Shown: piece by piece, positions 1-11,820 of the stretch
How positions within the stretch are numbered: position 1 is the stretch's first letter
Layout: each line of letters starts with the position of its first letter
Source of the DNA: Brachypodium distachyon
Lineage: Eukaryota > Streptophyta > Magnoliopsida > Poales > Poaceae
Direction of reading: 5' to 3'
NCBI RefSeq assembly: GCF_000005505.3
Contig: NC_016131.3
Location: 47,787,355-47,851,354 of the forward strand
Length of the DNA stretch: 64,000 nt
The notes under the pieces: model-generated
What the model was told of the DNA's origin: nothing
Database searches by the model: none
The model's input: the letters and a program-made list of their open reading frames with translations, nothing else
Position numbers and translations under genes: made by a program

Positions 1-279
1 GCGGCGGTAATCGCTCCGGACTGATCGGACGACGTCCGTGTTGGCCTTCTCGCACTCGTCGATCCACTCGCCGTAGACGTCGACGGGCTCCGTGAGCGCG
101 TGCGCCCTGGTGGAGTAGCTCTCCTTGCAGACGTCGCAGGCGGCCTCGGCGATCATGAGCTTGAGGTCGATGCTGCAGCTGACGCTTCCCGCGTGGCTGC
201 AGAAGGGGCAGGAGAAGCTCGTCTCCAGCTTCGGCTCCTTCTTCGGCGCCGCCTTCGCCTTGGCCTTCCTCTTCCCCAT
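1..279 (-). CDS. ELOF1: Transcription elongation factor 1 homolog (Elf1/ELOF1 zinc-binding family), partial
   Basis: The reading frame opens at ATG (complement of 277-279) and runs 93 codons off the left edge without a stop. The start MGKRKAKAKAAPKK is the basic N-terminus typical of Elf1. A four-cysteine zinc site follows: C24-P-F-C27 and C48-D-V-C51. The conserved tail EPVDVYGEWIDECEKAN lies around residues 66-82. Known Elf1 proteins are small (about 80-110 aa) nuclear factors that bind elongating RNA polymerase II and act in chromatin during transcription. The start is well supported by family alignment from memory and by a TATA-like box about 110 bp upstream. Plant Elf1 proteins often end near this length, so the stop probably lies just outside the window. 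No intron is visible in the part seen. Confidence 0.9.
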   Translation of the reverse strand, partial: MGKRKAKAKAAPKKEPKLETSFSCPFCSHAGSVSCSIDLKLMIAEAACDVCKESYSTRAHALTEPVDVYGEWIDECEKANTDVVRSVRSDYRR

Positions 280-387
280 CGATCGGTCTCGATCTCGATC
301 TATCACGCGCACGTTCGCGCGAAGCGGCAGACTCTCGCAGGATTGATTCGCGGCTGGATGTGTTGCTATGGGCGCCCCTGGGGCCTC

Positions 388-397
388 GCTTATATTG
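388..397 (-). promoter_or_regulatory. TATA-like box of the Elf1 gene
   Basis: On the minus strand this reads CAATATAAGC, about 110 bp before the Elf1 ATG. The position suits a core promoter. The call rests on motif and spacing only. Confidence 0.5.
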
Positions 398-678
398 AGA
401 CGAGGGAGCTCCCTGTCGGCCGTCTCCGCCTCGGACTCGTTCTGGGCCTCTCTGCGTCTGGCCCATAGCACCTTTAGATAGAGTATCTGGGCCGTGCTTT
501 CATTTCCACGGCCCGATTACCTGAAGCCTTGAAATTCTCCGCCTTGGCGCCACATAACCTTCTCGGGTCTCAAGGAACTCCCCTGTCGGCCTTGGTAGTG
601 TTTGTCCCTAGGAATGAGGTGGATGTTAGTACCGGTTGTTGTTGAGGATTCCCTTAAAACTAGCGCCCGATTCTGAAG

Positions 679-730
679 GACCAGTTCCTGACGGGCACTA
701 TGTGCGTCTGCGCTGCCGCGAACTGGCGCA
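679..730 (+). pseudogene. Relic of a DUF569 first exon
   Basis: Codons from 679 read D-Q-F, lose one base at 688-689, then continue D-G-H-Y-V-R-L-R-C-R from 690. This mirrors the start of the intact gene downstream (M-E-Q-Y-F-P-D-G-H-H-V-R-L-R-S-R at 1396). Similarity fades after about 725. The match is short but in the expected place for a decayed tandem copy of a family that often clusters. The remaining 300-950 sequence shows no other gene. Confidence 0.45.
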
Positions 731-951
731 GACCGTCGATGAACACCGCTCTGATTCAGAACCTGTTAAGCATTTGTTCTCGCCGTCCAGTATTTCCTCG
801 GTCCGATATTAAGTGATTTTCTATTAAATGTATCTAAACGTTTTTTAGATATAGATACATCCATATTTTAGCAAATTTGAGTCACTTGACGGTGGGGTAG
901 TTCAGCAAATTTGGCTATTTGGTTGCTCTGATTCCACTAGAGAAGCATATA

Positions 952-1075
952 CTCCCTCCGTCGAACAAAAGATGTCTTAAGTTTGTTGAAATTTGGATGT
1001 ACATGGACATAACTTAACGTATAAATGCATTCAAATTTTGTCAAACTTTTAGACATCTCTATTGAATTGAAGGAG
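952..1075. mobile_element. Stowaway-type MITE
   Basis: TA dinucleotides flank a segment starting CTCCCTCCGTCGAACAAAAG and ending in its approximate complement (GAATTGAAGGAG). The arms AAGATGTCTTAAG and CTTTTAGACATCT pair. TA target site, CTCCCTCCGT end and 124-bp size are standard for grass Stowaway elements of the Tc1/mariner superfamily. It lies in the DUF569 upstream region. Confidence 0.8.
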
Positions 1076-1395
1076 TAGAATTTTTCAGTTTTCCAGGTCG
1101 ATTGCAGGCCTGAGTGTCTCAGTTTTCCTTCCGAAAACGAACAGAGCTAATCCCATATGGGCTTCGAAGCCCAAGCCCACTATGTGCTACCGAAAGGCCC
1201 TCACGGCGGCGACCTTGAAATACCCGCCGCATTGCCGCCCAAACGTAACCGTCCCAACGAGCAGAGCGCTCCCTCTCCCCTCTCTGACTCTCTTCTCCCC
1301 CTCGCCCGAGCGCCATGAGAGAATCCACCATCCTCCCCAATTCCCCACCTCTCTCTCCGCCGCTCAGCGCCCGCGATCTCCACCAGCGACAGCAG

Positions 1396-3635
1396 ATGGA
1401 GCAGTACTTCCCCGACGGGCACCACGTGCGGCTGCGGAGCCGCATGCTGGGCACGTACCTCCACGCCGACCCCGACGGCCATGGCGTCTCCCTCCGCCGG
1501 CGCCGGGACTCCCCGAACGCCGCGTGGACGGTGCACCTGGTCCAAGGGAACCAGAATGTCCGGTACCTTCTCCTGCACGGCGCCGCCCACGGCCGCTACC
1601 TCGCCGCCACCGCCTGCCCGGCCCCGCGCGGACACCGCGGGCTCCGCGTCGCGCAGCGCGACTACGACGCGCCGCAGACGGCGTACATCATGTGGAGGAC
1701 AGTGGGCTCGAGCGACGGGGCCGGGGACGACGTCGTTCTCCGCAACGCCGCCCCCGGCTGCGGCTGCCTGCGCGGCAACGGGAGGAGGAACCTCCGCTGG
1801 AACCATGGCGTCACCGTCGACGAAGTCTTCGACGGCCTCAGAGAGAAGATGTTCATGTACTGGGTCGTGGAGCCCGTACCTGCGAGAGATGGCTTGCCTG
1901 CCGTTCCACGTCCGACTGGGGTGAGTTCGTCACGCCCGCCTTCTCGATGCTTCTCGAATTCCTTTGGGCCGCGGAACCTAGCGATTGCGTGAACTGGGTT
2001 CGCCACGCCCGCAGCCTGCTTGTGCGAATTCCTTTGGGAGGAACCTATCGATTGAGTGAATTGGGTTCTCGGCTGTCATCAATTGCGTCGGAATTTAACT
2101 ACAGGGAGTGTAGATTGTGTCAATTTCAGTCGCCTGGGATCAATTTTTGCAAATTTGCGTTTCCAGGGAGGCACCTCTGTTTCCCGAGTCTTGAATTCTT
2201 GCGCCTCCCATTCCATCTGTCTTGAATTCCAATTCCTTTGGGCGGAACCTATCGATTGAGCGAATTGGGCTGTTGGATGTCGGGAATTGCGTCGGAATTT
2301 AACCACAGGGATCGCAGATTGTGTTAATTTCAGTCGCCTGGGATCAATTCTGGTTCTGTTGTTGCCAATTTTTTGCGCTTCCAGGGAGCAGATTAGTACC
2401 CTGTGGGATCAATTATTTGTTCTGTTATTGCCAGATTTGCGCTTCCAGGGAGCAGATTAGTAGTACTCTGTTTCTTCACTTCTGGCGCCTCTCATTCCAA
2501 ACTATTCAGATCAGTAGTTTAGTACCCTGCATCTTTGATCTCCTGAACGTGCATAACCATGGTATTGTTTGTACGACTCCACTGCAGATCCCCATCCCCA
2601 GAAGCCTTGCCGTGCTGTTGCCAGGGCGGCGCATCCTGTACTGGCAGGCGAACGCCGACGGGGTATGTGCTGACGATGGCTGGCCACCCTTGTTCGTGTT
2701 CAGGGGGAGGTCAGCGTTCCACCTGAGGAACGAGCTGGTCAGCCGGGTGGGCCACTCCGACTTCGTCATGTGCATCCGAGCCGGCTTCTATGGGCGGCTG
2801 ACCCCACTCGTCGTCGACCTGCCACGCAGCCGCCACGGCAGAACCATCCACATCGTCGTCGTCATGACCGGGACGCCAGGTGAGAGGCCCTCCATGATCT
2901 CCTTTTGCAAGATATGTACCTGGAGCTGGAAGATGCTATTTGCTGCATGTGCAGGATCTTTTGGGTTTTGTTTTAATAGAGTGCTAATCTGTTTGTGCTT
3001 GAAAAGTGTACTGAAACTGCTGTGTAGTCTGCAAAACAGTTTTACTGGAACTGTTGCTAGCATATCTGCTTCTGTTAGGGCTTGGGGATTTTCTGAACTG
3101 TTAGTCTTGTAATATGAGTAAAAGTAGTTGAATGGATACTGTAGGTATCTACATTGTGCCTTGTGGATTTATCAGTTTATTCAGATGCTTGAAGATGGTC
3201 TGAAGAATTATTGGGGGTGGGAGTTTGTGGGAGGGGTGGGGTGGGGTGGGGGTGGGGGGTCAATTTTGTAGTATTTGCCACTAGTAGAAATTTTTGAAGG
3301 TAAAATCCAAATCAGCTCAATTATCTCAGTTCAGCTTTACAAACCAGATATTGGTTTCTATTTAATTTATCTTACTGTAAATGTTTTGCATAGAACAAGT
3401 TTCAGGTTGTATATCCTACAATAATAGTTACATGAAAGCTAGTTTGTGCACATCATAATGTTTTCAGTTTTTGTACATGACCTGTCTTCTTGTCAATTCT
3501 GCATAACTTTGAGAGGCTAAAGATTATTGGTCTTCTACAACAGTTGAAGTACCTCTGAAATGATCCCTAACTGCCTCAGTTTCTGCTAATTCAGCTGCAG
3601 CTGAGCTGCGATACCCGGACGTCAATGCAGAGTAG
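1396..3635 (+). CDS. DUF569 (actin-crosslinking/fascin-like) family protein; three exons
   Basis: Exons 1396-1920, 2588-2879 and 3595-3635 join in frame (858 nt, 285 aa). Donors are GGG|GTGAGT and CCAG|GTGAGA; acceptors are TGCAG|ATCCCC and TTCAG|CTGCAG. The product starts MEQYFPDGHHVRLRSRMLGT, continues with TYLHADPDG and AWTVHLVQGN, and ends LRYPDVNAE. This is the signature layout of plant DUF569 proteins: a beta-trefoil-like repeat, a linker rich in prolines, and a second repeat. An upstream in-frame ATG at 1315 would add 27 residues, but family members start at MEQ/MDQ, so I chose 1396. A second usable acceptor 6 bp into exon 3 would remove two residues. The biochemical role is unknown; the family is annotated from fold similarity. 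All exons are open, so the gene looks intact. Confidence 0.85.
2026..2490 (+). repeat. Tandem duplication inside DUF569 intron 1
   Basis: A unit of about 203 bp beginning near GAATTCCTTTGGGAGGAACC recurs at about 2229 (AATTCCTTTGGGCGGAACC). Both copies run through GTCGGAATTTAAC and TCAGTCGCCTGGGATCAA. A shorter repeat, GCGCTTCCAGGGAGCAGATT, occurs twice near 2377-2400 and 2440-2460. It lies wholly in the intron and is absent from the spliced product. Confidence 0.7.
3213..3260 (+). other. G-rich, G-quadruplex-prone tract in DUF569 intron 2
   Basis: Repeated runs of 3-6 G are separated by one or a few bases (GGGGTGGGGTGGGG). This meets the usual G3+N1-7 pattern on the coding strand. The mirrored copy of the intron near 63.4 kb lacks the tract. 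Confidence 0.6.
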
Positions 3636-4065
3636 AGGAACATCAGAGCAGCCGAGCAGGACGCCTGGCAATCTACTCACAGTTCACCTCTTCAGAAGTA
3701 TCGCCTCCTCGGACACCACAACATAGAGAACTGGAGGTCTAGGTTTTGCATACAGATATCGGTAGAGAAAAACTCAGTAGGTCTTGTGTTTCTACTAGCT
3801 AAACTTGATCCAATTCTCATGACAGGAGGAATCTGTTTGTTTTGGATTCTGCAGTTCTGAATTTTTTCACAAAGTATCAAGTAGAATGGCTGGCATTGAT
3901 TGTAGTGGTTGCACACTTATTCTGGCAACTACTTCGTTGTTTCCAGCTGCATTTCTCATTAGATGAAAGCACCTGATGTCGATACTGATTTACTGATATT
4001 TTTCTTGAGGTATCGACGTGGGTTTAACTCCGGAGTTCAGCGTTTTCACTTAATACAAAGTAGTA

Positions 4066-4137
4066 CTCCCTCAGTCCGGAAATAAGTTACTTGGATTCGT
4101 ATAGAAATCAAAGTAACTTATTTTCGGACGGAAGAAG
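4066..4137. mobile_element. Short Stowaway MITE
   Basis: TA flanks CTCCCTCAGTCCGGAAATAA at the left and the complementary CTTATTTTCGGACGGAAGAAG at the right. The 72-bp element is almost a perfect hairpin. It lies about 430 bp beyond the DUF569 stop. Confidence 0.8.
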
Positions 4138-4477
4138 TACAAAAAGTCCTCCATAAACATATTTGCGCACAAGCTCTTCTTTGGGTGCTTCTCACTTCTG
4201 GAAAGGTATTGCCTGGGTTATTAGGGTTGACAAATTCCTCCCACTTGTTGCCTATATGTTGTAACATCTATAAACAGGGGCGGACCTGCACTCAGGGCAA
4301 CCTGGGCTGTAGCCCTGGTCATGGCCCAACCAGTATACAGAACCTCACTAGAGAATCTTCAAATTTTGTAAGACCTAATAGATTAGACCGGCCCTTTAGC
4401 CCTAGTTGTGGCCCAACTAACAGCCAGCCCAACAAAACATGAACTTTGCAAGTCGTTTCTCATCTAGCGATGCCATC

Positions 4478-5269
4478 TGTCGGGGGAATGACCCCGGGTA
4501 GGGTCATGACAGCACAACACTAGCCGGGATGACAGAGGCAGCTCTAAGCCGAGATGCAGGAAGTCAGGACGGCTTGTGTCTCCAGGTTTGGCTAACGCTA
4601 AGCCGACATACCTAGCTTATGTCGGCCCGGCGGTTCTATGTTGCTCAGCTCGTAGGATCAAGAAGAGTAAGGGAGTCTCGGCAGGAGCCAAGATCCCTCA
4701 ACGGACTTATCCAGGCTACGTGGCTGGAGGAAAAGCAAGCTCATCATCATCACGGGAAAGCGGTCAGCGCCTGCATCCGGACGTTAGAGGACCACGCGCT
4801 GGAAGCACCGAAAGGAGATTCCCTGCCAGAGTTGGTAAGGTAAAGTAGTCTTGTTCCCCACCGCGCGAGCTGAGGGAACAAGGCCGCGTGCCGGCGGGCC
4901 CCCCGGATGACGACAGGCAATCCCGGCCCACATGGCAGTGAGCCGGGAGGCGCCCATAAATAGGTCCTCACCCCTGGGTGAGAGAGGGGGGCTCCCTGAG
5001 AGATAGAGATTTTTCCCTGTTCTTCCTCTTCTTCTTCCCCAAGAATACAGCTCAAGGAGCGCCATTGTAAAGCTTCTCAATCTCGGTTAATACATCTAGG
5101 CAGGAGTAGGAGTCTTACCTCGACAAGAGGGCTCCGAACCTGGGTAAATCGGGGTTTTTTTGTGTTTTGTGCGTGTTCTTCTTCACGTCCTCCCTCCTCC
5201 GGATCCCCCATCGTCCATTGGCCGCAATTCAAGCCATCCCATGGCATCTGCCGTGACACCACCACGACA
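4478..5269 (+). repeat. E1 left LTR (792 bp)
   Basis: TG...CA ends. It is 14 bp shorter than the right LTR because of one gap near 4570 (the right copy has an extra GATATCCTGCCTGC-like stretch). A TATA-like CCATAAATAGG lies near 4953. The same CCATC host sequence follows this LTR as follows the right one. Confidence 0.85.
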
Positions 5270-5670
5270 CCATCCCATCAATTTGCTGCGCCGCTTCCTG
5301 CCGCAGTTCGCATCTTTCGCCAATTTAGCCCCAGTCATAGTCAGATTCTAGATCCGCCACTGTCTATATATTTTATAAAGTTGAAGCCCACTAAGTGCAG
5401 TTAATTTAGCAAGCTGCACATGCAGCCTATCCACATCAGTATTTCATCTAATTTCTAATTTTCATCTAATTTCCTTTCTAATTTCCAAATTTATTCCATC
5501 TTATAAGTTGGCCCATCACGTCCAGCCCACCGCGTCCGTCCTATCGTCCAGAGCAGCCAGCCCACTCCTCTCGTGTTTCCTCCTGACTTTTCTCCTGCCC
5601 GAAGTTCCTCCTTCCTGGCCCTGTTCATTCCCCTTCACCTTCCTCCGCCTCTCCGTTTTCCTCCTTCAGC
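5270..5670 (+). repeat. Extra copy of E1's 3' host flank, inside E1
   Basis: These 401 bp match 13137-13537 with four differences that I can see. They contain the hAT right end (to 5362) and the sequence beyond it. At 5670/5671 (CTTCAGC|ATGCACGAGG) the sequence jumps into E1 gag. The matching place in E2 reads TTCGGCATGCATGAG, so the joint shares only GC plus partial similarity. Confidence 0.85.
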
Positions 5671-5855
5671 ATGCACGAGGTTTATGTGGCCACTGACCGC
5701 CCTTGCAGGTACCCAGAACAGGTGTTGGTGGCCGGAGATCCCCCTGCTCTCGGCATGCTAAGCGGCCGACATGCCAACCTCTCCGCTGACTGCGTGGAGG
5801 TCATGGTGGCAGCACATGCCGCCGATGCTGGCAAGGGCACCGCTGAGAGTGGAGG
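5671..5855 (+). pseudogene. E1 gag N-terminal fragment
   Basis: The frame from 5671 encodes a stretch similar to residues encoded at 33632-33810 of E2 (M-H-E-V-Y-V-A versus M-H-E-I-Y-V-A, then R/K-Y-P-E-Q-V). It fuses in frame to sequence just upstream of integrase, where a 14-bp repeat (AAACCGGAGGAACC twice) marks the joint. The remaining gag, protease, RT and RNase H are gone. Confidence 0.75.
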
Positions 5856-7182
5856 TAGACAAACCGGAGGAACCAAACCGGAGGAACCAACCTTCACTAC
5901 TCGTCCCGTGCCGGCCTGGGTTCAGCCAATCATGTCTTACCTTAACGACGGCAGTCTGCCGACAGAAGAGGTGTCGGCCAGGCAGATTCAAAGAAGAGCA
6001 AAGGCGTACACCATCATCAACGGCGAGCTTTACAAGAGGAGTGTCACTAGTGTCTTGCGGTGATGTGTTGAGCCGGCCGAGGGAACAGAGATACTCCGGG
6101 ATATCCACCAGGGAGAGTGTGGCCATCATGCGTCTTCGAGGACGCTGGTGAGCAAAGCTTTCCGGCATGGATTCTATTGGTCGAGTGCACCTCAGGAAGC
6201 GGAAGATTTAGTCAGGAAGTGCAATGGTTGCCAAAGATATGCTAGCAAAATTCACATGCCGGCGTCAGAACTTAAAACCATCCCAATCACTTGGCCGTTT
6301 GCCGTCTGGTGCTTGGATATGGTAGGACCGTTCAAGTGGGCACGCGGAGGCATGACACATATCCTGGTAATGGTCGATAAGTTCACTAAATGGATTGAAG
6401 TCAAGACGATAAAAAAGTGTGACGGCAAAACTGTGGTGTCGTTTTTGAAAGATATCATTTTGAGATATGGATAACCGCACAGCATCATCACCGATAATGG
6501 CACGAACTTCGCAGAAGGGCCTTTTGCGCGTTTCTGTGCCGAGAAAAGAATCCGACTGGACGTTGCTGCCGTAGCACACCCTCAGTCCAACGGGCAAGTA
6601 GAAAGAGCAAATGGCATGGTCTTGGCCGGCATCAAACCCCGGCTAATCGAACCACTGGAGCGCACCCCGGGATGTTGGCTGGACGAACTCCCCGCTGTGC
6701 TATGGAGTCTTCGGACAACTCCTAATCGCTCTACAGGCTACACGCCATTCTTCCTCGTATACGGGGCAGAAGCTGTCTTACCAGCTGACATTGAGCATGA
6801 CTCTCCCCGAGTAACCATGTATACGGAGGCCGAGGTAACAAAGGCCCGAGAAAATGATGTCGACTTGCTCGAAGAAGCACGAGAATTGGCTTTATCTCGG
6901 TCGGCTATCTATCAACAGAACCTAAGGCGTTATCATAGCCGAAAGGTCAACCCGCGAGTGTTCCGGGAAGGAGATCTTGTCCTCCGGCTTGTGCAGCGCA
7001 TAGCCGGCATGCACAAGTTATCACCTCCATGGGAAGGACCCTTCATCGTGAGCAGAGTACTCCACAACGATTCCTACTATCTTATAGATGCTCAGGATCC
7101 CAAGGCGAACAGGATAGATCGGTCGGGCGAGGAGATCAAGAGGCCATGGAATGTAGTGTTGCTCCGTCCGTTCTATACTTAA
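5856..7182 (+). pseudogene. E1 integrase region with two nonsense codons
   Basis: One frame stays open from 5671 to the terminal TAA at 7180-7182, except for TGA at 6061-6063 and TAA at 6472-6474. It shows the HHCC zinc site (GHHASS...C-N-G-C, about 6120-6235). The catalytic core has D in CLDMVGPF (about 6316), D in ITDNGTNF (about 6488) and E in NGQVERANG (about 6602). A C-terminal domain ends in NVVLLRPFYT. In E2 the second nonsense position is TAC, so a single base change explains it. Integrase would insert retrotransposon cDNA; this copy cannot make a full enzyme without readthrough. Confidence 0.85.
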
Positions 7183-7815
7183 AAGCTGAGTATTTGTATC
7201 ACTTTTTACTTATGACATATGTTATGATCAAGACAATGAAATTATCCGCCGAGTTCTTAAAAGAAACTCGGGGACTTCGGTGTCATTAAAATGTTTTACT
7301 GCATTTATTTTTTGTATGTCGGCATGGCTTGGTTGTGTAATCTTACGTCGATCTAGTACTGTGTCGGTCCTGACACCATCCCTCTACGACTTCGCTGTTG
7401 TCCGCAACCCGGCTTCATGGCAAGCTAGAGATGGATGTGGGGTAACTGTGCACACGAAAAACGACTAAGGAAATAAGCAAAGAAGCGATCCGAGTTGTGT
7501 TTCCTTTTTTTTTTAACTCGACGAGTTATCTTGGTTTTTATCGATTGCCGGGCGAATTTTCCGAGCGATTTTTTCCGGAATAATGGTTTTATGACTTTGT
7601 GATTTATACGTCGAACACCGACAAGGCAGACAAGGAACCAATGTTGTAAAATTTCGTTAAGAGGGAAGAGATACTCGGGGACTCAAACGGGAATTTGATA
7701 ACCAAGGAGTTTCTTTAACATAAAAACTCAGTACTTAACAAACAAAAGTATTCCGGTTACATCTGAACCCGGCATACTGGGGATCTAACTATTCTAACGT
7801 TTTTGTGCAAGCACA

Positions 7816-10800
7816 CTATGACGACGCAGCCGGGTTGTTGGTGCCGGAACTCGGCTCGGGGGAGGCCAACCCAGCAGCAGCTACGTTGTCCTCCGCCTCT
7901 TCATCCTCGTCCGTCATCTCGGTATCGACGTCTGAGGGAGGACCTTCGACGAACTTGTGCACGTTGGCGTAGGGGATAAAGGAGTACGCCCTCTCCCGGC
8001 GCTTGGCAACCAGTTCTGGGTCTGAGAGATAACGAGAGTCAGCGCACATGGTCTGGAGCACATCGAGGTTAATGCCGTCGTACCAAGAAAGTACGAACGA
8101 CAAAGCCTCGTCGGCTCCAACGCGTGCGGCAGACTCCCACCATTCGTCCAGCCGGGACGGGCCTTCGGCCAGCCGCTTGGACAGGTCTGCGATCTCCTCA
8201 GGCACCTCCTCTCCAGGCCATAGGGCTTTGTACAGCCGGAGGCAGGCATCCACCATATCGATGCCGAACGCCTTGAGAGGTTTAACTCGGCTCATGATGC
8301 TCACCAAGTAATCCTCCAAGTTCCATTCGAACACCTCTCCCACAGACGGATCCCTCTTCCGGCGAGCCTTTATCACGGTCGTTTGGGCGTGTTCGACGGA
8401 GAGGGGGAAGCACTTTGGCAAGAGCAGGGGACAGTTGATCAGTTTCAGAATGACAATGCTACCGGGCAGACATGTAATTAAATGGAGAGATTTAACTTAT
8501 TGGTGAGCATGGCGTTGATCTTGACGACCTCGCGCTTGAGAGTCTCGAGCAGGCCCTCTTTCTCGGCATCTTCTAACTCGGTGATGGTCGCCCGAGTCTC
8601 GAGCACGGCGGCAGCCTCCTTGGCTTTCTTGACCTTGTCTTCCAGACGGATCTTCTCTTCCTCTCGAGCAGAGAGGGCCGAGGTAAATTGGCTTACCTCG
8701 GTCTTATGGGCCTCAACCTGCGCAGTTATTTCAGCCTGCAGACGAGCGACCTCCTTTTGATATTGCTCGGCTAGCCGAGTCTTCTCATTTGGTAAACCAG
8801 AGCAGATGTTATAGAAGCCGACATTCAAGATCAGTGAAACCCGGATTGTGAGCAGATTCTGACCTTGTAACTCGGAGACGCGCTTTAGCAGTTCCTCCAC
8901 TTGAGTGTTGTCTCCGGCTGAGTGCGAACACAGATGTCAATTTCTGTTTGTTGCGCATGTTTGGATGAAGATTGTGTATCGGCAAAAGAAACTTACTTTG
9001 ACGCTCGCGCTCTGCTTTCAAGGCGTCATGGGATGCCTCCAACTTCTTGTACGTACCTAACAGCCCTTTGAAGACCGCGGTACGTTTGTTCATGCAGAGC
9101 TGCCAGATAAGGAAGTGCAGCCGAGTTACTAACATAGCTTCAAGCCGACTATCCTAGACTCGGCCTGAATCTAGGGGAATAAAGGTTTGAAGTTCTGTGT
9201 GCTAAGCCTCAGGCCGACTAAGTTTTACTCGCCCTGAACCTCGGGGACTAGGAGTATGGTTATTATGCTTGCTTGGGTTGGAAGTCAAAAATACTTATGA
9301 ACAAAACATACCTCGGCGGCTTGGTCAGCCTCGAACATGGCCACCCGAGCTTGGTACATCCGGGCTGCCACTGACTCCGGAGTCGCTGCCGGCGGTTGTC
9401 CCACCAGTGGGTTCTGCCGTGCTGTCTGCACGGTGCCGGAGGTCACTTCGTAGTAATCTGCTCGATTCCAGTTCGTGACAGACTGGCCGAGCAGACCCTA
9501 GCTTTGCCCACTGCTTGTCTGGAGTGGGATTTCTTGTCCCCGGACCGGCCGACGCGGCGCAGCCGGCCTTGGAACACTCGGTCCCGATGCCGCTGCAGGG
9601 CCTTTAGCCTTTGCGGTAGGGGTGACAGTAGCCAGAGTAGTCTCCTCTGGCTGCTGGACGGATGATGGCGAGGTCGGAATCCCGATTGGGGTTGGTGTCG
9701 GCTTTGGATCTTGGGGGTCCTGAGGGGCTGCTGTTGGTCCCTGCGGCTTCCCGGAGGCTGCCGTTGGTCCCTGCGGCGTCTCAGAGGACGGTGCCTCCGG
9801 GATTGTTTCCGTATCGGCCAAAGAAGGCATTGGTTTGGTAGTGGCTTCGCTTGCCGAGACCCCGGTCGGGGGAATCTTGGGTTGATCGACGACTTGCACG
9901 TCGGCGTTCAGATCGCTGTCTCGAACCACAAGTGTCGGATCCGTGGCAATCTCAATCCCGCCCACAGTTGGCTTAGAGGCCTCGGGGCAGGAAGGTTGAG
10001 AAGATGGGATCTCGGACGCGATGCACGACTGGGACTGAGTCGCGTCCAGGGAGTCTCTGCAAGAAAGAAAGTTTAACTATTGATTGGACAACAAAAGAAG
10101 GTCGGCGTAAGCAGCCGAGGTGAGCTGGACCTTACCCGGCGACCAGGGGTTTGGGCTTGGGCCCACGAACTGCTGCCCTCTTTCGCTTTACTATCGGCGG
10201 AAGTTCTGTCTCGGAGGCACGCCTTTTCTTTACTACGGCACGCTTCTCCCAAGCAGGTGCCTCCGCAATGGGCTCGCTTGACTCGGCTGAATACGGGAGA
10301 AGACAGTGAAACTCACCTCGCTGACGAAAGTTCAGCAGTCACAAAAAAGTGTAGGGGTGCTTACGCTCAAGGCGAGGTGGAACTGCAAGCGAGATTGGCA
10401 TGAAGTCCTCTGAGTCAGGGTCCTCATTGTCGGCCGTTATGCACGGAGGCTCAAAGCGCTTGTCGGGGGAGTTCCCGTCCTCTTGGCGTTGAAGAGTAAA
10501 GCTCTGCACGAGGGAGTCAGATTAAACCAAACAAGAATATGTTAGATAGAAGCCAGCATACAGGTATCTCGGATATGATTATAAAGCGGCAGAAACACAA
10601 AACGTACCTTGGGAGCACGGCGATTCCGGGCGTATGCCGGCATACCCCACGACCAGTCTTCCGGCATACAAGTTTGGGCAATCGCTCTGACCTGGCGCCG
10701 TACCTCCGCATGCGATAGCTTGACGGTCGAGATCTTGTCCGGATCAAACTGGCCGCCATAGTGGCACATTTTGTGATCCCGGTGCTGAAGCAGGCACAGG

Positions 10801-11549
10801 CGCTGGTATGTAAAGGTGGCTAGGAGGTCATCGGCGCACATCCCGGCTTGCTTGAGTTCGAGGATCCGAGCATGGATCTCGTCAGCCTGCGGGAGGGTGT
10901 CCTTGGAGTCGACAGACTAGTTCCTTTTCTCCTCCGGAGGGCCGATCTCGAACTCCGGAAGATTGATATAGTCGGTCGCACCAGCATTTTTGACATAGAA
11001 GTAGGTCCGGTGCCATTTCTTGCACGACTCGAGGCCTTGGATTTTTGGGAACTCGGAGTTGCGGCGAGGACCAATGGTGGCAGCCCCGCACTGTGTCATC
11101 ATCTTCGGTGTGCCGGGGTTCTCCTTGTCCGGGATAACCTGTGGCCGGAACATAAAGTACCGGGACCATAGGGCAATGGAAGGCCAGAGGCCGAGATAAC
11201 CCTCGCAGCAAGTGACGAAGGCCGAAAGAGTAAGGATGACGTTCGCCGGGAGATGGTGAGGTTGGAGACCGAAGAAGTCAAGGAAAGAACGGAAGAAATC
11301 GCTAGCCGGAAGGGTGCATCCGCGCTCAAAATGAGATAGGAAGACGACACGTTCACCTTCCTCGGGAGCAGGGATGACTTCGCCGCCGGGAAGCCGGGAC
11401 TGAACCCCATGTGGGATCCGTCGAGAGTTGTGAAGCCATTTGAGGTCATCCAAAGTGACGTCGGAGCCGTCCCACATGGCTCGCTCGGAAGTCTTCTCCT
11501 CCGCCTGAGCAGCGGAGCCGGCGGCCGGAGAGCGGGAAGAAGACGCCAT
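7816..11549 (-). CDS. Spliced antisense gene of Gypsy E1 (Putative gypsy-type transposon domain, PF04195-like)
   Basis: Exons read from the minus strand: 11549-10608, 10503-10365, 10286-10136, 10056-9312, 9099-8997, 8917 to about 8480, and a last exon of about 8410-7816. The donor, acceptor and phase agree for the first six; the last junctions are uncertain. Exon 1 carries the domain known from grass retrotransposons: RRIPHGVQSRLPGGEV, GERVVFLSHFERG, PASDFFRSFLDFFGLQPHH, CEGYLGLWPSIALW. The middle is Pro/Thr-rich with basic clusters (KKRR, KRKR). The 8.5-9.1 kb exons are coiled coil, and the C-terminus is acidic. In-frame TAGs lie at 10917-10919 and 9498-9500. Tat-type elements are known to carry such genes antisense between pol and the 3' LTR. 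The function is not known to me. It is not a host gene. Confidence 0.75.
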
Positions 11550-11810
11550 GGACGGGGGAACAGATCTAGGGTTTAAACGAAGAAATGCTCGCGCGGGGAC
11601 CGTGCAAGCAGACTAGCCGCGCTGGAAGCTTAAGGAAACACGGGCGAAGCGGAGGCAGCCACGAGCGCGAAGTCGGGAAGCTGCGACGGCGGGGCTGTGT
11701 GGAGCGGCGCCGGTGAGGTTCGCAAGGAGCAGGGAGCTGAGAAACGCTAGGAAGATGAAGGGGAAAAACGGCAAGGAACGCGAGGGGCTTTCTCCTCGCA
11801 CCTCTGTCCC

Positions 11811-11820
11811 CTTTTATGGC
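11811..11820 (-). promoter_or_regulatory. TATA-like box of the E1 antisense gene
   Basis: The minus strand reads GCCATAAAAG about 265 bp before the ATG at 11549. E2 has TATAAATA at almost the same distance from its antisense ATG. Conserved placement between two diverged elements supports a real core promoter. Confidence 0.5.
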
